From contig JAGWBF010000004.1 in NCBI GenBank assembly GCA_021296025.1, positions 1 through 41,394 of the forward strand: DNA of 41,394 nt, in the 5' to 3' direction. Under the pieces are notes generated by a model. The model had not been told where the DNA came from. It worked only from the letters and a program-made list of their open reading frames with translations, and searched no databases. A program made the position numbers and the translations under genes. Within the stretch, counting starts at the first letter, position 1. Each line of letters starts with the position of its first letter. This DNA is from Dehalococcoidia bacterium. Its GTDB lineage: Bacteria; Chloroflexota; Dehalococcoidia; Lucifugimonadales; JAGWBF01. Shown here in pieces: positions 1-8,047 of this stretch.

Positions 1-1
1 C

Positions 2-271
2 CCCAACGAGCTGACCCTTATACGCAAGATGATTATGCTGCCGGAGCTGATAGAGAGCATGGCCCGCAGCTACGAGCCCCACCACCTTCCCCACTATGCC
101 CTGGAGCTCGCCACAGCCTTCCACTGGTTCTACGAGAACTGCCGCGTTCTTTCCAGCGACCCTGCCGACTATCCCCTGAGCCTCGCCCGTCTGAAACTGG
201 TGGAAGCTGCCCAGGTCGTCCTGTCCCGCAGCCTGTACCTTATGGGTATGGAAGCCCCCCAGAAGATGTAA
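2..271 (+). CDS. argS: Arginyl-tRNA synthetase, C-terminal fragment (cut by window edge)
   Basis: This is the last 89 residues of a class I arginyl-tRNA synthetase, which charges tRNA-Arg in the cytoplasm. The visible part is the helical DALR anticodon-binding domain. It shows the family hallmarks: an FHWFYENCRVL-like helix, an ARLKLVEAAQVVLSRSLYLMG-like helix, and a terminal APQKM close to the usual APExM end. The reading frame is open from the first bases, so the gene starts upstream of the window. A 60-base gap with a clear ribosome site follows before the next gene on the same strand, so the two may be co-transcribed. Confidence 0.9.
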   Translation, partial: PNELTLIRKMIMLPELIESMARSYEPHHLPHYALELATAFHWFYENCRVLSSDPADYPLSLARLKLVEAAQVVLSRSLYLMGMEAPQKM

Positions 272-331
272 TCGTCCCCGCGGGTCTTGAACCTGCCCGG
301 GGTGCATATCTGGACCTCTGAAGGGAGAAAC

Positions 332-1921
332 ATGGCTAAACCCAGGATTGCTGTCTTTTCGGGACCCAACGCCACCATCTCCAACTCCCCTGCCCTGGTT
401 ACCAGCAGCAAGGGGAGGCTCCCTGGGGAGCGGATGCTTGAGGGACGTTTCGACCACATCGTGGGCCAGCTTCTCTACGAACCGGTGACCGTCAGGATAA
501 AGAAGTTCTCGGCTCATCCCCTGGAGGAGGATTCCAGGGAGCTTTATCACGACGACGGCAAGGAGTATTACGAGGTTGAGCTGAGGCCCGAGGACGGGCC
601 ATATCTGCTTCCCTACATGGGCCGCCGAAAGGGAGGACCCGATGGCATACCCTTCGAGGCTGGCGACATGTCCGACCCGGAATTGAATTACGGAGGCAGG
701 CAGTTCTTCTACCCCGATGCCTCCAGGATCTTTGCCGATATCGACCGCACCATTTCGGGGCGGGACGAAAGGGGAGAAGCCAACATCCTGGACCGCAAGG
801 CGGACTTCGATTTTATACGGGCCCTGCCTTCGGGGGGGTTTACTTCAAGAGGTGAGGTCGGGGGAGTGGACTACTTCCCATACCGCCCGCCAGCCTTGGC
901 CCGCCGCCCCCGTCACAAGGACCTGGCCAGGATCACCAACGAGGTCAGCGGGACCCTGTCCGCAGCAGACTACGAGGGAATGATCTGGATGCAGGGCTCT
1001 CCAACGGTGGAGGAGACCGCCTATTGGCTCGGACTGATGCTCGACACAGACATGCCTGTTGTGTGCTGCGCTTCCCAACGACCCCACGGCCAGCTGGCCA
1101 ACGATGGAGACAGGAACATCGTGGATGCTGTGGACTACATAGTCTCCGGCTTGGGCAAGGGCCTGGGCGCCGTGGGAATGCAGGACCAGCAGATATTTGC
1201 CGCCAGGGAGCTGAAGAAGGGGGATGCCAGGCCGGGCGGGTACAAGACAACGGGTGGTCATGGGGGAGTGCTGGGCACCATCGGTCCTCCCATCACCATC
1301 TGGTACAAGCCGGCCTACAGGCACACATCCGCTTCCAAGGTCAACCTGTCCCACATGCCCGATAGCGTCGAGTTCCAGGATAAGGCAGATGACAGCGGCT
1401 TGGTGAGTGTCCCCATCAAGGATGGGGATGGAAGGCTGAGGGGCGAAGCCATTCCGAGGGTCCACTTGGTCAAGTTCGGTTTCCTCATGGAAGAGGACAA
1501 GACCCACAACCCGGACCATGAAGTGGATATCATGGCCCGTATCGAGCGTTCCCTGGCCGAGCAGGCCAGCGAAAATCCCGAATCGCCCAAGCTCCACGGT
1601 TTCATATATGAAGGGCAATCCCCTTACGGCACCGGCGCTGGAGGGCAGGGCGCGGCTTTGGAGATCGCTACCTACAGCGGGATGCCCGTCGTAGCCGTGG
1701 GCAGGTCCGATCCGTGGGGTACAGTGCCCCTTGGCAGGTCAAGCTGGATGATTGCCGGAAGCAACCTGGACAGCACTAAAGCCCGAATGCTCCTGATGGC
1801 CTCCATGATGAAGCTGGGCCGTCTGCCCAAGGCCAGCGATCCTCGCAACCCGACCCGGGAAGAGAGGAATGCGGTGGCATCCAAGGTCGCCCAGTACCAG
1901 GAGATCTTTTCCAGCCACTAG
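332..1921 (+). CDS. Divergent asparaginase-family protein with altered catalytic motif
   Basis: A 529-residue protein whose second half resembles type I/II L-asparaginases. GSPTVEETA (residues 222-230) aligns with the family GTDTMEETA motif, ANDGDRN (256-262) with the SADGPxN motif, and AARELKK (290-296) with the ARDxxK segment that carries the catalytic lysine. A C-terminal part (YEGQSPYGTGAGGQG, then GMPVVAVGRSDPWG) resembles the small asparaginase domain. The TDT triad is changed to SPT, so the catalytic aspartate is absent, and about 190 N-terminal residues have no counterpart in normal asparaginases of roughly 330 residues. Ordinary asparaginase activity is therefore doubtful; an amidase, a changed substrate or a non-catalytic role are alternatives. 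ATG 332 is preferred over TTG 287 because AAGGGAG lies four to five bases upstream. The gene ends 22 bases from convergent fabI. Confidence 0.7.
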   Translation: MAKPRIAVFSGPNATISNSPALVTSSKGRLPGERMLEGRFDHIVGQLLYEPVTVRIKKFSAHPLEEDSRELYHDDGKEYYEVELRPEDGPYLLPYMGRRKGGPDGIPFEAGDMSDPELNYGGRQFFYPDASRIFADIDRTISGRDERGEANILDRKADFDFIRALPSGGFTSRGEVGGVDYFPYRPPALARRPRHKDLARITNEVSGTLSAADYEGMIWMQGSPTVEETAYWLGLMLDTDMPVVCCASQRPHGQLANDGDRNIVDAVDYIVSGLGKGLGAVGMQDQQIFAARELKKGDARPGGYKTTGGHGGVLGTIGPPITIWYKPAYRHTSASKVNLSHMPDSVEFQDKADDSGLVSVPIKDGDGRLRGEAIPRVHLVKFGFLMEEDKTHNPDHEVDIMARIERSLAEQASENPESPKLHGFIYEGQSPYGTGAGGQGAALEIATYSGMPVVAVGRSDPWGTVPLGRSSWMIAGSNLDSTKARMLLMASMMKLGRLPKASDPRNPTREERNAVASKVAQYQEIFSSH

Positions 1922-1943
1922 CCAGGACCACAGGGACGAGGTC

Positions 1944-2723
1944 TTACACGGCCATGATGTGGTAGCCGGCATCCACCGGCACTATGCTGCCGGTTATGCC
2001 GCTGGCCATGTCGCTGCACAGGAACAGGGCGGTCTTGGCCACCTCATCATGGGTGATGTTGCGCCCCAGGGGCGCCCGCTCGGCGTGGGTCTTCTTCATG
2101 TCCAGGAAGCCCTGTATGCCCCGGGCCGCCAGGGTCTCCAGGGGACCGGCCGAGATGGCGTTGACCCGGATGTTTCGGTTGCCGTACTCGGCCGCCAGCT
2201 GGCGCACCTCGTTCTCCAGGGCTGCCTTGGCTGTCCCCATGATGTTGTAGCCGGGAAAGACGCGCTCAGATGCCTGGAAGGTCATCGCCACAACGCTCCC
2301 GCCCTCTTCGGACATCAGGCCTGCTGCTCCTCTGACCAGCGGTATGAGAGAGAAGGCGCTGATTTCCAAGGCTACGCGAAACCCCTCCCGGCCGGTTCCG
2401 GAGAAATCGCCCCCCAGGTCTTCCCGGTTGGCAAAGGCGATGCTGTGCACAAGATAGTCCAGCCTGCCCAGTTGGTCGCCGATAGAGGCAAAGGCGGAAT
2501 CTATGCTGGCGTCCTGGGAGACGTCGCACTCTACCAGCAGGGTGTCGCCTTCCAGGGTATCGGCCAGCTTAGCTACCCGGTCTTTCAGGCGGTCGTTCTG
2601 GTAGCTGAGGGCCAGCTTGGCCCCGGCCTCATGAAGCATCCTGGCCACCGACCAGGCGATGCTGCGGTCATTGGCAACGCCAAAGACAGCCGCCACCTTC
2701 CCACTTAGGTCTATCGGGTACAT
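1944..2723 (-). CDS. fabI: Enoyl-ACP reductase (NADH), FabI
   Basis: A 259-residue short-chain dehydrogenase that performs the last reduction of each fatty acid elongation cycle on acyl carrier protein. The FabI-type nucleotide motif GVANDRSIAW is at residues 15-24 and the catalytic pair is Tyr159-x6-Lys166 within YNIMGTAKAALE. The other tyrosine often seen in FabI (a SYLGAER-type segment) is Phe149 here, in TFQASER. The C-terminal ASGITGSIVPVDAGYHIM segment is typical. The open frame runs 80 codons further upstream into the neighbouring gene, but ATG 2723 has GGAGG six bases ahead and gives the normal family N-terminus. It is the last gene of the ruvB-cof train; the other fatty acid genes in the window (fabD, acpP, accDA) lie elsewhere. 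Confidence 0.95.
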   Translation of the reverse strand: MYPIDLSGKVAAVFGVANDRSIAWSVARMLHEAGAKLALSYQNDRLKDRVAKLADTLEGDTLLVECDVSQDASIDSAFASIGDQLGRLDYLVHSIAFANREDLGGDFSGTGREGFRVALEISAFSLIPLVRGAAGLMSEEGGSVVAMTFQASERVFPGYNIMGTAKAALENEVRQLAAEYGNRNIRVNAISAGPLETLAARGIQGFLDMKKTHAERAPLGRNITHDEVAKTALFLCSDMASGITGSIVPVDAGYHIMAV

Positions 2724-2797
2724 TGGCATCCTCCATTGTTGTCCCGGCTGTAGAAGGGTTGGGACCGCGGTTCTATATACATAATTCGGGTGTTTCG

Positions 2798-3763
2798 TTA
2801 TTGGGGGAAGTGAGGGGCAACTTCCGATAGGAAGGCTTCGAGCTGCTCTTCCTGGTTGTATGAGGCAAACCTTATGATGATCGTATCGGCTCCCGCGTCG
2901 ACGTACTGCTTCATTCGCTCGATGACCTGTTCTGTGGGTCCGAAGGGCCCCCATCGGTTTCCCCATATGTTTGCACCATAGTAGGTCATCAGGAAGCGTT
3001 CAGCCTCCTGGGATGAGGCGGCTTGGTCGTTGGACATGTTGATGGTCATGTAGAAGGCCGACTCCATGCCAGCGGGATCCCGGCCCGATTCCGCAGCGTA
3101 GGTGTGCACCCTATCCAGCACCTCGGCATACTGATCGGGGCTGTCGGAGATGCCCATGATGCCGTCACCCAGCCTTGCGGCCCGGCGGTGCTGGGCTTCC
3201 GTGCCGGAGTGGTGGCAAGCCAGAAGGATGGGGACACCGCCAGGCTGAACGTTGGCCGGCTTCACGGCAACTGAGTCCAGGTCGAAGTGCGTCCCCTCGA
3301 AGGAGACCCTCCTTCCTGCCCCCAGCCCCTTGGCGACCTCCACCAGCTCCTCGAGGCGGCGGGCACGCTGCCGGGGGTTGACGCCGGCCACTGTCCACTC
3401 TCGTTTCTGCTCATCGTTGAAGGCCCCGCCCGCGCCGACGGCCAGCACCGTCCGCCCCCTGGCAATTAGGTCCAGGGTCCCGGCGCTGTGGGCCAGGAGG
3501 ACAGGATTTCTCATGGCTGCCAGGAGCACTGCCGTGCCCAGGCGCACCCTGGATGTGCGGCCCGCGATGGCCGCCAGGGTGGTTATAGGCTCCAGCCTGG
3601 GTTTGGCTGTCAGGCTGTCGCCGACCCACACCGAGTCCAGGCCCGCCTGCTCCACCCTGTCCGCCATGGACAGGATAAGGTCTGCGCTATCGGGCTGCTC
3701 GGCGTCCATGATCAGCCCACGAGTGGGCAGGAGAATCCCCAGCTTGGGGCTGCCCTTGGTCAC
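2798..3763 (-). CDS. LLM-class F420-dependent oxidoreductase
   Basis: A 321-residue member of the luciferase-like monooxygenase superfamily, in the branch that usually binds F420 rather than FMN. Visible features are the N-terminal LGILLPTRG strand, EQAGLDSVWVGDSL, a RVRLGTAVLLAAMRNP segment, and the VLAVGAGGAFNDEQKREW glycine-rich region that precedes the cofactor pocket in this family. It begins at GTG 3763, overlapping the end of cofC by four bases (GTGA), with GAGGGAG seven bases upstream, which implies translational coupling to F420 biosynthesis. That coupling supports F420 as the cofactor. The substrate cannot be read from the sequence; relatives act on alcohols, sugars-phosphates, methylene-H4MPT or xenobiotics. 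Confidence 0.85.
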   Translation of the reverse strand: MTKGSPKLGILLPTRGLIMDAEQPDSADLILSMADRVEQAGLDSVWVGDSLTAKPRLEPITTLAAIAGRTSRVRLGTAVLLAAMRNPVLLAHSAGTLDLIARGRTVLAVGAGGAFNDEQKREWTVAGVNPRQRARRLEELVEVAKGLGAGRRVSFEGTHFDLDSVAVKPANVQPGGVPILLACHHSGTEAQHRRAARLGDGIMGISDSPDQYAEVLDRVHTYAAESGRDPAGMESAFYMTINMSNDQAASSQEAERFLMTYYGANIWGNRWGPFGPTEQVIERMKQYVDAGADTIIIRFASYNQEEQLEAFLSEVAPHFPQ

Positions 3764-4425
3764 TTGTATGCTCCCTCTGTCAGTCTGTTCATCAGGCCGG
3801 GTTCCATGTACTCATAGGTGCGAAGGTCATCGTAGGTATCCAGGTCGAATCCCATCCCCGGACTGTAGTAGATGGCTACCGAGATGCCCTTGGAGCTGGC
3901 TTGAGCAAGGTGCCTGCTGAAGCTGTCCGGCCCCAGGGATGCTTCGAAGGGCTGGGGCAGACCGGGCACCACCAGGATGCCGTTGGTGCCCCCGCCCTGC
4001 CTGGCCGGCGCTAGAGTCACGTTCTTTAGATGGCCCGAAGCTCCCACGATGCCATGAACATCGCGAGGCTTCAAGAAGGGGAGGTCACCGGGCAGGAACA
4101 AGGCCGCTTTTCCCTGCTCGAAAGCCCGCGAGAAGGAAAGGTTGAGGGTCTCATTGATGTCAGCCCCCTCATCTTCGAACCAGTCAGCGCCGCAGCTTTC
4201 AGACACCTTGCGAATGGTTTCATCTCCTCCGACGACCTGAATCTCGCCCACAGGAGAGGCATCCTGGGTACCGGCCAAGGGTTCCCGGAGGACGCTAAGC
4301 ACCTGCCGAAGGAGGGTGGCGCTTAGGGCCATTCGCTGGTTATCGGTGAGGTCCTTGGCAAGGCGGGACTTTGCCGACGCTAAGGGCTTCATTGGTACGA
4401 TTGCTATGATTCCGGAAGGGGGCAT
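3760..4425 (-). CDS. cofC: 2-phospho-L-lactate (or PEP) guanylyltransferase, CofC
   Basis: A protein of about 221 residues that activates 2-phospholactate or phosphoenolpyruvate with GTP for F420 assembly. The nucleotidyltransferase signature IVPMKPLASAKSRLA lies at residues 9-23, followed by a helical region, a GADWFEDEGADINETLN segment and a LFLPGDLPFLKPRDV strand that carries the metal-binding aspartate. Its neighbours cofD, cofH and cofG confirm the pathway. The start is uncertain: ATG 4425 gives the family-length N-terminus but only a weak ribosome site, and ATG 4452 is possible. It is followed with a four-base overlap by the LLM oxidoreductase gene. Which substrate is used, lactyl phosphate or PEP, cannot be decided here. 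Confidence 0.88.
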   Translation of the reverse strand: MPPSGIIAIVPMKPLASAKSRLAKDLTDNQRMALSATLLRQVLSVLREPLAGTQDASPVGEIQVVGGDETIRKVSESCGADWFEDEGADINETLNLSFSRAFEQGKAALFLPGDLPFLKPRDVHGIVGASGHLKNVTLAPARQGGGTNGILVVPGLPQPFEASLGPDSFSRHLAQASSKGISVAIYYSPGMGFDLDTYDDLRTYEYMEPGLMNRLTEGAYK

Positions 4426-4498
4426 CCAGCTTAACTGACCTTTCTGTACCATGCCCGCCAAAGGCCGGGCACACTCCGGCATTTGGGCAGAGGCATAT

Positions 4499-5446
4499 CT
4501 AGGAGGCTAGGGGAACGCCAAGCAGATGGCAGGCCAGCCGGGCCAAGCGCTCCTTATCATCATCGTTCTGCATGATGGTCGGGGCAGCGTGCACCTTCAT
4601 GCCCAGGGCCTCGATTTCGCTGGCGCAGCCCTCATCCACTTCATCAATGATAAAGATATCACACAACCCCTGGTAGTAGCGTGCCACGCCTACGCAGGAA
4701 ACCTCGTGTCCCAGCTCTCGCATCAGCTTGCCCGCGGGCCCGCGAACAGCCTCTCCTCCGACGATGGGGCTTACGGCAAGGCGCCTCCCCGCAAACTTCT
4801 CCAGGCGTTGACGTACTCCCGGTACGGCCAATATTGGATCGACGCTGAGGAAAGGGTTGGAGGGACAGATGATCAGATGAGAGGCGGTTTCCAGGGAATC
4901 CAGGAATCCGGGCGACGGCCGGGCGCGTTCGGCGCCATCGTACCGGATTGCCAGGGTCACAGGTCGGCACTGCTCCCGCACAAAATAGGTCTGAAAGGGG
5001 AGTTCGCCTTCGGTAGTCTCGACCATGGTGTGAACGGGGTCGTCGGTCATGGGCACTATCCGGATGGCGATGTCCAAGCTGGCGCACAGGCTGCCGGTTG
5101 CCTCGGACAGGGTGGATCCGTTTCTGAGAAGCTCGGTGCGGCGAATGTGGGTTGCCAGATCTTTGTCTCCAAGATTGAACCATGCCGGGTTCCCGTATCG
5201 CTCCAGCTGACCCAGGCTGTTGAAGGTGTCCCCAGCTACGCCCCAGCCCGTTTCGTTGTTGCTGAGTCCGGCGAGGGCATACATTACCGTATCCAGGTCA
5301 GGAGAAACGTGGAGCCCGTGGAAGGTTGCATCGTCGCCGGTGTTGACGACTATCGTCAGTTCGTCAGCAGGGAGCACTTTGGAGAGCCCCAGCGCCAGTT
5401 TTGCTCCGCCGACACCGCCCGCAAGGGCCAGGACCCCTCCGGTCAT
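4499..5446 (-). CDS. cofD: 2-phospho-L-lactate transferase, CofD
   Basis: A 315-residue transferase that joins the lactyl (or enolpyruvyl) phospho group from the CofC product to FO, giving F420-0 or its dehydro form. The N-terminus has the family GGVGGAKLALGL loop (residues 10-21), VVNTGDDATFHGLHVSPDLDT with the metal and phosphate-binding aspartates, and later ICPSNPFLSVDPIL and VSPIVGGEAVRGPA, all CofD/FbiA hallmarks. ATG 5446 overlaps the cofH stop by four bases (ATGA), so it is translationally coupled to the gene before it. There are 73 bases between it and cofC. Length and motifs look complete. Confidence 0.95.
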   Translation of the reverse strand: MTGGVLALAGGVGGAKLALGLSKVLPADELTIVVNTGDDATFHGLHVSPDLDTVMYALAGLSNNETGWGVAGDTFNSLGQLERYGNPAWFNLGDKDLATHIRRTELLRNGSTLSEATGSLCASLDIAIRIVPMTDDPVHTMVETTEGELPFQTYFVREQCRPVTLAIRYDGAERARPSPGFLDSLETASHLIICPSNPFLSVDPILAVPGVRQRLEKFAGRRLAVSPIVGGEAVRGPAGKLMRELGHEVSCVGVARYYQGLCDIFIIDEVDEGCASEIEALGMKVHAAPTIMQNDDDKERLARLACHLLGVPLAS

Positions 5447-6759
5447 GCTCCGTCCTGGAGTTTACCTGCGCGTTTCGGGTGCTGGAATCGGTAGCTGTCC
5501 AACTTGATAAGCTCGTGGAAAGAGCCAAATCTGCCCACCTGGTCCTCCTCGATCAGGTCCAGGGGTTCGATTGGGTCATCCCCATCATCGTAGATGTGTC
5601 GTATATCGTAGGTGGTGTACCGTTCTGCTGGGATGCGCCCGGCGTCGCGGATGAGCTGGCGAAACTGGGAAGGTCGCACCAGCTGGCCGTACTGGGCGCC
5701 GGCCGCCGTGGAGATGCTCTCGTTGATTAAAGTCCCACCCATGTCGTTTACACCCACCGACAACAGCTTTTGAGCAAGGGGCAGGCTCTCCTTGACCCAG
5801 GAGACCTGCAGGTTGGGGATCCAGTTGTCGAGCATGAGGCGGGATACCGCATGCACCTTTACGACCTCGTCCCAGGTTGGGCCCTTTCGGACTTCCGGCA
5901 GTAGGCCCTGGTTGTACATGGGGGCTTCCGAGGCGATGAAGCTCAAAGGTACGAATTCGGTAAAGCCTCCCGTAGCCTTCTGGATGTCGCGCACCAGGGC
6001 GATGTGGCGTGCGACATGCTCATCGGTCTCCACGTGACCGTACATGATCGTTGAGGTGGTGGGGATGCCAAGATCATGGGCCCCGGTTATGACCTCGATC
6101 CACTGTTCAACGTTGATCCTTCCTGGGGCGATCCTGTCTCGGACCTCCTGGTCCAGTATCTCCGCAGACGTACCAGGGAGGCTGCCGACCCCGGCGTCCT
6201 TCAGGCCCTGGAGGTATTCCCGGATTGTGCACCGGGAGCGTACCGACCCATAGAGTACCTCCTCAGGAGAAAAGCCATGGATGTGGACATCCGGAAGCTC
6301 GCCTTTGATGGCTTCGCACAACTGTATGTAGTAGCTGCCTTCCATTTGAGGGGGAAGACCTGCCTGAATGCACAGCTCCGTTGCGCCAAGCTCCCACGCT
6401 TCCCTGCCCCGGCGCAGGATCTCATCCATGGGGAGGAAATAGCCTTCTTCCTGGCGGTGGTCCCTGCTGAAGGCGCAGAAGGTGCACCGCTTGATGCACA
6501 CGTTGGTGAAATTTATGTTTCGGTTGACCACGTAGGTGACCACATCACCTGTCCGGCGCCGACGGAGCTCGTCGGCGGTCATCTTCAGCGCGCCTAGCTC
6601 AGGGCCCGAGGTGCCCAGCAGGTGTATCGCGTCTTCGGTTGTGGGGTCTTCGCCTCCCATGCTGGCATCAAGAATGCGTGCGGTCGCGGGTTCGATGGTC
6701 TTCAGCAGATGTTCCAGGGAACCGGAATGGGGGTCGGAGGCTTCAGGCCGGATTGACAT
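5443..6759 (-). CDS. cofH: FO synthase subunit 2 (radical SAM), CofH
   Basis: A 438-residue radical SAM enzyme that transfers the p-hydroxybenzyl group of tyrosine to 5-amino-6-ribitylaminouracil, the first half of deazaflavin FO synthesis. The iron-sulfur motif Cys88-x3-Cys92-x2-Cys95 sits in NVCIKRCTFCAF. HIHGFSPEEV and FVPLSFIASEAP further along are typical of CofH and of its menaquinone relatives MqnE/MqnC; the neighbouring cofG, cofD and cofC decide for CofH. The start has a strong AAAGGAGGT ribosome site ten bases upstream, lying inside the end of cofG, which overlaps by 17 bases. At 438 residues it is somewhat longer than many CofH proteins, with roughly 70 residues before the SAM motif. 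Confidence 0.93.
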   Translation of the reverse strand: MSIRPEASDPHSGSLEHLLKTIEPATARILDASMGGEDPTTEDAIHLLGTSGPELGALKMTADELRRRRTGDVVTYVVNRNINFTNVCIKRCTFCAFSRDHRQEEGYFLPMDEILRRGREAWELGATELCIQAGLPPQMEGSYYIQLCEAIKGELPDVHIHGFSPEEVLYGSVRSRCTIREYLQGLKDAGVGSLPGTSAEILDQEVRDRIAPGRINVEQWIEVITGAHDLGIPTTSTIMYGHVETDEHVARHIALVRDIQKATGGFTEFVPLSFIASEAPMYNQGLLPEVRKGPTWDEVVKVHAVSRLMLDNWIPNLQVSWVKESLPLAQKLLSVGVNDMGGTLINESISTAAGAQYGQLVRPSQFRQLIRDAGRIPAERYTTYDIRHIYDDGDDPIEPLDLIEEDQVGRFGSFHELIKLDSYRFQHPKRAGKLQDGA

Positions 6760-7999
6760 ATCCGTCTATACCTCCTTTCACGTATCCCTCATCATCAGCC
6801 ATGGATGCGACCTTTTTGCTGACCTTGGGGGAGAGGTAGCCGAAAGAGGTGTGTGCGAACTCCGGGTAAACGGCGAGCCTCGGACGAAGCTCGAAGCCCA
6901 GTTCCGCCGTCCTACGTTGCAGGTCGATAATCGGCGGCCAGGGCGCCTCCGGGTTCACGTAGTCTATGGTGACGGGAGATATGCCTCCCCAGTCATTGAT
7001 CCCCGCCTGGAGGCAGATCTGGTAGTTGTCATAGCTGAGGTTTGGGGGCACCTGCACGTTGGCTCCCGGTCCCAGGATGAGGCGGGAGGTCGCCACGGTC
7101 CAAAGCAGGTCCTCGGTGGAGGGGTCCAGATGGTCTTCCATGGCAGTGTTTTCCTTGGCTCTGAAGTTCTGGACTATCACCTCCTGCACATGGCCGTAAC
7201 GCCTGTGCATCTCCCGGATAGCCAAAAGGGAGTTGATGCGCTCCGTCCGCGTCTCACCTATGCCGATGAGTATGCCGGTGGTGAAGGGAATCCTCAGCTT
7301 GCCTGCATTTTCCAGGGTCTTGATACGGACCGATGGGCGCTTGCTGGGAGCGAATTCGTGGGGCTCGCCCATTTGATGCAGGCGGGGAGAAGTGCTCTCC
7401 AGCATCATACCGATGGAAGGGTTGCTCTCCCTGAGCTGCTCCATCTCCCGACGGCTCATAGTCCCAGGATTGCTGTGAGGCAGGAGGGAGGTCTCTTCCA
7501 GGATCAGCTCACTGATTCTCTTCAGATAGTCGTGGGTTGTGGCATAACCTGACCGGGAAAGCCACTGGGATGCCTCGGGATAGCGCTGTTCCGGCCTCTC
7601 CCCCAGGGTCAGCAGGGCTTCGGTACAGCCCATGCGCTGGCCTGCCCTTGCTACGTCGAGGACCTGCTCCGGGGACATGTAGAGTTGGTCCGTCTCATCG
7701 GGAGCTTGCCGGAAGGTGCAATAGCCGCAGAAGTCCCGGCACATGCGGGTCAGGGGTATGAACACCTTGGGGGAGAAGGTGACCGTCCTGCCCTTGCCCA
7801 AATCCCGGAGCTGAGAAGCGGTAGAGCAAAGGGCGGGCAAGTCTCCCAAAGCAGAAGAGGCCAGCTTAAGGGCCTGCTCAGTGGTCAGCCCCAAGCCTCC
7901 CAGAGCGGCATCCAGTACCGGCTTCAGATCTTCGCAAGCTGCTCCGATGGGGTCCTCTACCTGGGGAAAGAGCAAAGCATTTCCGGAATGAAGGCCCAT
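6743..7999 (-). CDS. cofG: FO synthase subunit 1 (radical SAM), CofG
   Basis: A 418-residue radical SAM enzyme that closes the deazaflavin ring to make 8-hydroxy-5-deazaflavin (FO) together with CofH. The cluster motif is Cys87-x3-Cys91-x2-Cys94 in RMCRDFCGYCTF. LLTLGERPEQRYPEA, HSNPGTMSRREM, GILIGIGETRTERI and VIVQNFRAKENTAM are strong CofG signatures, and NDWGGISPVTIDYVNPEAPWP closes the barrel. ATG 7999 is chosen over ATG 8026 because GGGAAGG lies just upstream of it. Separate cofG and cofH genes, rather than a fused fbiC, are common outside Actinobacteria. It follows the NIPSNAP gene after 48 bases. Confidence 0.95.
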   Translation of the reverse strand: MGLHSGNALLFPQVEDPIGAACEDLKPVLDAALGGLGLTTEQALKLASSALGDLPALCSTASQLRDLGKGRTVTFSPKVFIPLTRMCRDFCGYCTFRQAPDETDQLYMSPEQVLDVARAGQRMGCTEALLTLGERPEQRYPEASQWLSRSGYATTHDYLKRISELILEETSLLPHSNPGTMSRREMEQLRESNPSIGMMLESTSPRLHQMGEPHEFAPSKRPSVRIKTLENAGKLRIPFTTGILIGIGETRTERINSLLAIREMHRRYGHVQEVIVQNFRAKENTAMEDHLDPSTEDLLWTVATSRLILGPGANVQVPPNLSYDNYQICLQAGINDWGGISPVTIDYVNPEAPWPPIIDLQRRTAELGFELRPRLAVYPEFAHTSFGYLSPKVSKKVASMADDEGYVKGGIDGYVNPA

Positions 8000-8047
8000 T
8001 CCACCTTCCCTAGCTTGAAGGTACATGGAGAACCGGTTGGCAGGGAC

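Noticed and set aside
845..1618. 257-codon open frame on the minus strand
   Set aside because: Lies wholly antisense to the asparaginase-like gene; no recognisable family, and high GC coding sequence commonly opens the opposite frame.
2724..2966. N-terminal extension of fabI by about 80 codons
   Set aside because: Overlaps the end of the LLM oxidoreductase gene and has no homology; GGAGG six bases before ATG 2723 fixes the start.
4526..5494. 322-codon open frame on the plus strand
   Set aside because: Antisense to cofD, whose motifs are unmistakable; translation shows no conserved pattern.
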